Shown: in pieces, positions 57,176-64,000 of the stretch
Layout: the number at the start of each line of letters is the position of its first letter
How positions within the stretch are numbered: the first letter of the stretch is position 1
From: Adiantum capillus-veneris
Taxonomy: Eukaryota; Streptophyta; Polypodiopsida; Polypodiales; Pteridaceae
Length of the DNA: 64,000 nucleotides
Assembly (NCBI GenBank): GCA_014529385.2
Contig: CM043942.1
Span: 63,893,184 to 63,957,183 of the forward strand
Reading direction: 5' to 3'
Position numbers and translations under genes: made by a program
The notes under the pieces: model-generated
Database searches by the model: none
Told to the model about the DNA's origin: nothing
What the model saw: only the letters and a program-made list of their open reading frames with translations

Positions 57176-58765
57176 TGTAACATTTAATGGCTTAAAATCT
57201 TATGTGTAGCGGAAATTAGCATGAACATAGTGGGCATTTCATTAGAATAGATTCCTAATGAGAATTACAAGAGTGCTTGGGTGGAGAGAGCAACAAAAAG
57301 CATAACACCTAGTTAGATAGCATCGACAATACTTTCAAAAGAGAGAGCAATTAAGCTATTGACAACAGTTGAGGACCGGATTTGCATGGAGCCGGTCCCC
57401 CCTCCAAAAGGCTTTGTATTATGGTTTCTCCCATCAAGAGAGACATTGTACAATACACTTCTTTGTGTTCCTTCAAGACTAGCTAGTGCAATGAAGATGG
57501 AAGCTTCATACACCAAGCAAAACACTTAATCAAACACAACTTGAATTATCCCCGTTCTCAGACCCAAGACCTCACACACCTTCGAAGATGGTGAGAGCTA
57601 GCAGGGTATGAGAGTAGATTGAGAGGAAAAAGAAGTATCTTACGAGAAAGAAGTACATCTCCTCACATAATCACTCATATTAGCATAGCTTAGCTTAGTA
57701 ATTAGCTTGGTAGAGAAGATGAGCATGCATTGAAGCTTGGCTCTTGGTTGGATTTGCATCCACATGCCAAGAGAGTGTTGATGTAGGCTTCTATCTCACA
57801 AGCTTGGAGTAGGTGATGAGCTCTCCATTAAAGCTTGGGAGGAGATAGAGTATTTTCCCTTCACACATGGTCAAGTGTGAGAGTGTGTGTGTCAATGCCA
57901 AGCAAAAATCAGCCCCCCCTCTCTCTTGGGCGAGCCCTAGCTGCTAAATAAGTATGGCCTTTGCCTCATTGGACCTCCCCAGGTCAAGCCAATAGGAATT
58001 AAACAGCATAAGTGATAGCCTTTAGACATGTGTCCCCCTTTCCCCTTTTGTGAGAGCTTTAGGTAATTAAATAATTAAACTAAACTCTTATTGGACCCCT
58101 TTGCCTCCTGGCCAATAGGAATCAGGCAAGCCATGGGGCTCCTGAATGCTCATTGGACCCCTTGGGAGACTGCCCAATAGTCTTCTAGGAGACTTAATTC
58201 TCATTGGTTTCTTTTATTAAATGTTTTTAAATTAATTAAACTAGATTTGTTCTAGCTTAATTCTCATTGGTCCACTTCAAGGGTCTTCCAATAGGAATTG
58301 GGCACACCTTGTGGGCATCTGGCCTAGGGAGCTGACATGTGTCCCTCATTCCCTTTGTGTAAAGGGAGCCTCTGTGTGTGTGTGTGGCTTTCTCTCTCAT
58401 CCCCTAGCTTTGGGGCTCGGCCCCTCCCATGTAGGGATGTAGAAAGACTTTTAGGGCACACACTAAGCATCCAATTTTCCCTAGGGTTGACCTTTGGACA
58501 CAACCTTTGAATTTTGGAACCTTAGCATTTTGGAAGTCTTAATGGGCTGAACCTTAGGGTCTTTTTGGCCCATTGTTTCACATGGCTCTTTTGCAGATGG
58601 CCCCCCCTTTGGATCCCTATTTTCCCTCCTTTGGATCCCTACTGTGGCCGGTCTGCTAACTTAACCAATATTCTAGCTTTTTCTCCCTTGGCACTTCCCC
58701 ACATTAAATGATCAGTTTAATATGAGAAAATCATTTAGGAGAATTAGATATTGATTATTATGACA
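57176..58765. mobile_element. Solo LTR, copy 2
   Basis: 1,590 bp, about ten differences by eye from copy 1, same TGTAACATTTAATGG start and TATTATGACA end. It is flanked by CATTT on both sides (57171-57175 and 58766-58770), a perfect target duplication different from that of copy 1. The two copies are therefore independent insertions of one family. Confidence 0.9.
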
Positions 58766-58770
58766 CATTT

Positions 58771-59403
58771 AATGATCCAAATCACACCATATCTCATACA
58801 CAGGGTTTACATCATACCTAGAATCAAGTTGCACAAAAAAATGTTCATTTTGACGTAAAATTTAATAATCACAATTTTTTATTTTCTTGCCAAAATGGGG
58901 GGAAATTGAACCTTTGACTTCATGGGACTAAAGCACATGATATCCTAAGCCCATTGACCAAGTTTGAACAAATTTGGAGCTTAATATCTCAAAATTCCTT
59001 TATATTTACTGTATCAGAGACTGAAAGCTTAAATCTGGAACTATTTTCACCTTGTGCACTCAAATGAGCCCATATTTCACTCAGAGTATCTAATTGGTAT
59101 ATATCTCAAGCCTATGATGCCAAAATTGCAAAATGTTGGAAAAATTTCTCTATTGTAAATAATCGCGATTATTTACTTTCGCTGTAAATTTTTGTTTGGA
59201 CTTTATGATTTTGATTTTTACATGTTTTTATGTATCTATGCATCTATGATTTTGATTTTTACATGTTTTTATGCATCTATGCATGTTCAAAAATTGATTT
59301 GAAGCAAATTGGACTTTCAATATGTCAGCAATTCAGACTGAAGGGCATTTCAGAGCAAAAATTGCAAAAACTTTCTAACTTTGGCACTGTATTCACCTAA
59401 TAG
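58771..59403 (+). other. Untranslated stretch before the accessory ORF
   Basis: It contains a degenerate and an almost perfect copy of the palindrome motif (about 58862-58884 and 59154-59177, the latter GTAAATAATCGCGATTATTT) and a duplicated phrase CTATGATTTTGATTTTTACA (about 59205-59265). It ends in a good splice acceptor, TATTCACCTAATAG|G, at 59403. Confidence 0.6.
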
Positions 59404-62400
59404 GAGCAATGCAAGCTGTCAAGAAGGCAAAGAGAAGGGTTACCAACAAGGAAAAGCTGCAAGAGATGCCACCCTATCAATTGGACCCAAGTTCAATAAA
59501 GAGTGCCAAAGCAACTTACTTGTCAAGAGAAAAATTGGAAGAAAACAATATGTTTTCACAGGCAGGTTTAAAAGTGAAGAAGGACACCAAGTAGAGCTGT
59601 AGATGCTACCAAAAGAGGTCTATGATCTCGTTGCCATGTTTGACACATAGGAGGCCAACAGAAGGCTCGGTCTCAGAGAATTCTACGACCAAGAACCATG
59701 TGGTATGGACTTCCAGAAAGCCTGTGAGATCTTGTCTACAATCAAGGAAGATGGATCAACCCAAATTACTGAGCAGAAAGGGAAAAAAGTCAAAGTGGTC
59801 ATCACAAAAGAGATTGTGGACGAGGCTTTAAAGTTGCCAATAGAGGGGATGATAATGAGGGCTCGAGACAGAAAGACAACAGGCACTTTCACCAAAGAAA
59901 CTGCTGTAGCAACCTTTGCTGATCTCATCTAGAAGCAAGTGGAAGAACCAGCACAGCTATATCATCAACACTTCCACTTTCTAGCAAAGAGACCGCCAAG
60001 GTACACAACACAAAATCATGTAGTTGCGAATACATTCACACAAGTGTTGAAGTTGACAACCAGGCAACCCTCTGACCATGCGCAATATGTGTTATTAATG
60101 CTGAAGGGTACCAAGAAAGAGGATAAGATCACATATCTGGGTGCACCTAAGGTATTAACAAGAATAGCGTACCATGCTATTGACATGGTATACAATTTGC
60201 CGCCTACCCCAGATCAGAACACGTGGATCGTGTCAGCACAACCATCTCCAAGAACCACCCGCTCCTCAAAGAGAGTTTACACATCTGATGAAGATTCTAC
60301 TGAAATCTCTCATGAAGCGCATAACAGTGAAAGCTCAGACAATGAGGAGAGGAGAGCCAGAATAGAGGATATGAAGAAGAAAGCAGTGGCTGCACACCAA
60401 GAGGAACCTCAACAGAAAAGGGGGGCGTTTGCTAGAGAAAAAGAAACCTATGAAAGAAGTTGCCAAGCTGCAGGTCAGGACCCGACAAAGTGGGTTCCTA
60501 AAGAGATAAAGGGACCTAGAAGTAAAAACCCTACAAGGAGAGAAGCGGAGGACCCCAAAGATTTTCTTGAAAGGATGTATGCAGAGACAGAAGCACTAAA
60601 GCTAAAAGAATCTCAAGAGACGGAAAGAAAAGCACGAGAAAAGGCAGCAGAGCAACAGATTCAAGCGGAGGCTATTGCACAAAGTGAGGCACAACAATAT
60701 CAGGAGGAGATGTCCCCGAAGCCTACCTCACCTGCTACGAAACAACAAGACCAACCGATGCCAAGCCCTCCACCTTCACCAACAGTTAGACCTACTGAGG
60801 GCAAGCAAGCAAAGGAAAAGGAGCCTGAGCCTGAACCTGAACCAGAGGAGGCAACAAAGCTTGAGAAACCCAAGGCAACAGAGGCAGAAGCCACCCCATC
60901 TACCACCACCCAATAGGAAACGACCGAGGCATCCATGAAGCCTCATGAAGACAAAGCAGTTGAACCAACCACACAACCTCAAAGAGAGGTAGAACCCCCG
61001 CCACAACCACAAGCCACCGCAGCCCCACCCAAAGAGCAATACATGGAAACGGATGAAGCATCTAGACAAATTACATAGCCTGAAGATTGGCAAACAAATG
61101 ATAAATTTATTCTATAAGTAAACGAATATGCCAAGAAGATGCAATAGATGACAGAGAAAATGCAAACAACAGCACTTAGCCGGAGTGCTAAGGCTAGAGA
61201 GCTAGAGATGGTTATATACACTCTCCAAGGAGAGCTAGAGGACAGAATGACTGTCATCATAGAGATGCAAAGACAAGTCCAGGAGCTGAGAGCTAAAGCT
61301 GAACAACACCAGCTGACCAAAGAGAAGCAATGAAAGGAAATGGAGAAATTGGGTGAACTTCTCAGGAAGTTATTAGATGCCTGCAAGACCAAAGACGAAC
61401 AACTGATAGAGGTTACCAATGAACTCTTAACTACAACTCTATCTCAGTACAAAAGATCCAAGTGCAGCTCGGCATAGCAAATGCTTCACTGCAATACTCA
61501 GAGCAAAGGATCAATGATCTGGCAGCCTTCGTGCAACAGATAAGGAAAATCCCACAGTTGCCTCGATCAAAGGTGCAGATGAAGTATACAAAGCTTTAGA
61601 AAAGAAGAATAAGGATCTTGAACTTGAGCTAAAGCTAGAGCAGTCACAACAAAGAGACCTTGCAATGATGTGAGTACAAAGGAAAGAACAACTGCTCAAG
61701 GAAATAGCAGAGCTCAAGCAAGTTAATCAGCTGCTGCGAGACGATCAGCTAGAGATACAAGAAGAAGCTGGTACATCAAAGAAACCACACATTGAAATTC
61801 CCTCAGTCTCTTTCATTGAGATGGAAACACAGTCGGCAGAAGGGCTAGGAAAAGAAGAAGACTTTCAGGTACCACTAACAAGTTCTGATCAAGTACCAAT
61901 GGTCCATTTGTCTAAAGCTGAAGAAGACGCACTTAAGGAACATGTTTCCTAGGAGACGAATGAACAATGGAAAGCAGCGACGACGGATTGGGAGTTGAGA
62001 GTTCTCCATTCAGTCAATGTTAATCAACTCACTCCCAACCAAATCAATGCACAACGACATCAGCAATCACTGCTATATCCCTTGATCAAGGTAGAGCTGC
62101 TAGTTAAGGAAAGATTATACAATGACATGCAGGCAGAAGGCGCAGAGGAAGTCCACCCCAAGTGGAGAAAGAGCTGACTAAACAAGAATCCCGGATACTT
62201 GATTCTGTTTACAAGAGCACCTGTAGCACTTCAAAAAGACCCAACCTTTTGTCCTATACCAAGGGTAACGACATGGCAAGAACATGAAGCAATGACAAAA
62301 GAAGCGGCCTACATGGTTGAATTATCCAAGATTGCCAGTTCCAAAAAAGGGAACACCAAGAGAGGAATACATGGTGAAAACCCTAACGAATGCCATGACA

Positions 62401-62774
62401 TTCTTCAAAAGTCTCCTTGATCTCTCATGTGCTATGTTCTACAAATTTGCCGAATATTGCTCACATGCATTGAATTTTTTCACGAGTCATAGCAAGCAAG
62501 AGCACCGTGGATGTCATTCCTCGAGGTCAATCAAGGTCTTTGCTACAACCTCAACGGCCAACCTTTTGAAGAGGTCCTTTATGGCTTCTATGCCCGATGC
62601 ATGTTCTTGTCATCTCACAATAAGTTGGCATTTCAGGAAGCATTCTATATAGGGTTCTTCACTTGGCAAACAAAGATTTTTGGGCCAGTGATCAGCAACC
62701 TAACCTCCATATTTGTTGGATACTCAGCCATCGAGCTAAAAAACATGCAATTTTTACAAGTTCCAGACAAATAA
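59404..62774 (+). pseudogene. Accessory ORF of the Athila-like element: N-terminal domain, Pro/Glu-rich linker, coiled coils, C-terminal domain
   Basis: The ATG at 59409 follows a 3' splice-site consensus and starts MQAVKKAKRRVTNKEKLQEM. After a frame change, EVYDLVAMFDT and LGLREFYDQEPCGMDF lead to KKVKVVITKEIVDEALKLP (59705-59932). This resembles the same region of the accessory ORF of the gypsy element at 34.9 kb and the V-x-(F/I)-(S/T)-x-E-x-I-x-x-x-L-x-L-P block recalled for PF20167. One TAG at 59930 separates it from 59939-60916, which ends in a Glu-, Lys- and Pro-rich linker with repeated EPEPEPE. Coiled coils follow at 61148-61330 (ELEMVIYTLQGELEDRM) and 61600-61760. The final part (to 62774) has GQPFEEVLYGFYARCMFLSS and AFYIGFFTWQTKIFGP, a Phe/Tyr-rich globular domain. 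About eight stops or shifts. Function is unknown. Confidence 0.65.
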
Positions 62775-62879
62775 AGAAAGATCAGATATGAAAAAGCTTT
62801 ACATGCACTTAAAGACTGCCTCGCGAGCCGTTAACTCGAAGATTATTTCACCCCATAAAGCTGTGTCAAGGGACGAGAC

Positions 62880-62896
62880 AGGCGAGGAAGGGAGAA
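62880..62896 (+). promoter_or_regulatory. Polypurine tract of the Athila-like element
   Basis: AGGCGAGGAAGGGAGAA directly precedes the TGTTAGCAGC start of the 3' LTR. Confidence 0.85.
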
Positions 62897-63280
62897 TGTT
62901 AGCAGCAAGCTAACTTGGATACCATTTTTCGGAGCTCTCATTGTAAAAACATTCATTATTTTGATGAATCGGGAATATTGTAACTCCTATTTTCCAAATA
63001 AACTTTGTACTTGATGAGCCGAGACTACAAGCTTCCATATTGTATCAACCTGTCTTTAGTTCGAGCTCCAGATTATTAGTTTTGACCACCAAAAACCTTG
63101 GCTAAGGTATAAAATCCAATTTTGTAAAGTTACTATTAAGTTTTGGATAAGAAATACATAGTGTGAGCTAACAATGCTCACTTATCTCCTTCACGCGCTT
63201 CCTACTCCCTCTCTGTCTGTCACATTGTAGTCGCGTCTGTTGCATTACAACCGCAGGCAAGAGCTCTACGCATTAATAGC
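62897..63280 (+). repeat. 3' LTR of the Athila-like element, truncated
   Basis: It matches 42707-43090 of the 5' LTR, including the TATA box (GGTATAAAATCC near 63107), but the splice donor reads CCGCAGGCAAGA (GC instead of GT). It stops after CTCTACGCATT. The remaining 525 bp of the LTR are absent. Confidence 0.8.
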
Positions 63281-64000
63281 CACATTGCTCTTAGCAAAAT
63301 TAGTCTTAGTGTAGGGAACATTTCCTTTCCTCTCTTGGTCATCATCATATCTTTGGGCATGATTGATGGCTTCTTCCAAAGTTTTTAGATGTTGAGTCTT
63401 GACATGAAGATGATAGTCTTTGTCAAGACCCCTATTAAAACCCCGTATCTTTTGGAATTCATCTAGACCTTCTAGTTTTAATATGATTTCCCAATAATTT
63501 GAAAGGTACTGTGTGAGAGAGAGGCTAGACATGCGGCATGCATCCCATGCTAACCAATTTTTATCTTCTTCATTGGATCCAAAAAATCTTTGGAGAAAGA
63601 AGCTTGAAATGCAGCCCAAGACGAAGGACTCACATCTATTGGAAATGTCATCCACCACTTATAGGCCTTGCCTTTAAGAGATAGATTTGTTTCCACAGCC
63701 GTCTTTATATCCATGGTGTGTCTCAATCGATGAGTATCGCTCCATTTATGTAACAACGTATTAACATCATCCTTGTTGCGATCACGCTCTTCCCTGTGAA
63801 ATTCAGGAATGGTGATATTCTTAAGTAATGCGTGGCTACCTTCTGTATCTGTCTCTTCGACTCCTTGAGTCGTGCGAGCTTGGTTCCCTTGAACCATGTC
63901 ACTTGTGGCTCCTTGAGTCGTTTGTGAATTCATAAGTAACTCCATAATATTGGTAACATTTGCATTAAGTGCAGAGAGGTTGCATTCAAGTACGTTTTGG
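63281..64000 (-). pseudogene. Chromovirus gag, continuing beyond the window
   Basis: On the minus strand, from the right edge, ALNANVTNIMELLMNSQTTQ begins a Gln/Thr-rich region. The capsid region follows: DDVNTLLHKWSDTHRL, LSLKGKAYKWWMTFPI, AAFQASFSKDFLDPMKK, then in a shifted frame LAWDACRMSSLSLTQYLSNY, FQKIRGFNRGLDKDYH and LEEAINHAQRYDDD. It ends at the junction with the Athila-like LTR after NFAKSNVAI. The zinc knuckle and protease that should follow are missing. One frameshift lies near 63560-63600. This is the 5' half of the element whose pol is at 39.3-42.7 kb. Confidence 0.75.

Larger units (their letters stand above)
42707..63280 (+). mobile_element. Athila-like Ty3/gypsy element, about 20.6 kb including two later solo-LTR insertions
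   Basis: The 5' LTR (42707-43616) begins TGTTAGCAGCAAGC and ends CCCACA before a perfect-looking primer binding site. The 3' copy starts at 62897 right after the purine tract GGCGAGGAAGGGAGAA. Internal order: long leader with palindrome repeats, gag, solo LTR, protease, RT (RNase H deleted), integrase, second retropepsin-like domain, long untranslated stretch with a second solo LTR, accessory ORF. The 3' LTR is cut at about 63280, and sequence of the split chromovirus follows. Many stops show it is inactive. The tRNA-Asp-type binding site, the gag start MNLRSGR and the great length fit Athila-like elements. Confidence 0.85.

Overview
The window looks like nuclear DNA of a land plant. It has plant-type Ty3/gypsy LTR retrotransposons (a Tat-like, an Athila-like and a chromodomain lineage), MULE and hAT transposase remnants, an L1-like LINE, GT-AG introns, long CT/CA microsatellites, and almost no intact host gene. 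The species cannot be named from sequence alone. The element mix and low gene density would suit a large, repeat-rich genome such as a fern, lycophyte or gymnosperm (inference).

Left third (1-13.2 kb). A two-exon hypothetical gene lies on the minus strand (372-1424). It is followed by five foldback hairpins that share one GC-rich palindromic core (1.48-2.31 kb) and by a 1-kb degenerate ACTGG pentamer array bounded by (TA)n. Next come a MULE-like transposase with a WRKY/FLYWCH-type finger, an MULE-like DDE core and a SWIM finger (4.75-7.9 kb), a 150-bp tandem repeat, a decayed hAT/DUF659 transposase (8.9-10.15 kb), and minus-strand remnants of a RING-like gene and a protein-kinase-like gene separated by a 100-bp tandem repeat.

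Right four fifths (13.2-64 kb) is a nest of retroelements. (1) A Tat-like gypsy (13247-27979) has very long, microsatellite-laden LTRs. It lacks protease and the RT core but keeps the second, archaeal-type RNase H and the integrase. An L1-like LINE (13961-18563) sits inside a CT tract of its 5' LTR. (2) A minus-strand chromovirus holds pol, chromodomain and 3' LTR at 39286-42706 and gag at 63281-64000. (3) A complete gypsy (28164-39285, about 495-bp LTRs, near-matching 5-bp target duplication) sits in the chromovirus 3' LTR. (4) An Athila-like gypsy (42707 to about 63280) splits the chromovirus. (5) Two nearly identical solo LTRs of another family (48707-50295 and 57176-58765), each with a perfect 5-bp target duplication, sit inside element 4.

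Points of interest are the shared-core hairpin family, a heat-shock-element-like array upstream of a TATA box in the chromovirus LTR, a second retropepsin-like domain downstream of the integrase in element 4, long coiled-coil accessory ORFs between integrase and 3' LTR in elements 3 and 4, an antisense ORF in element 3, and a recurrent AT-rich palindrome in the untranslated parts of element 4. All alignments and motif calls were made by eye.
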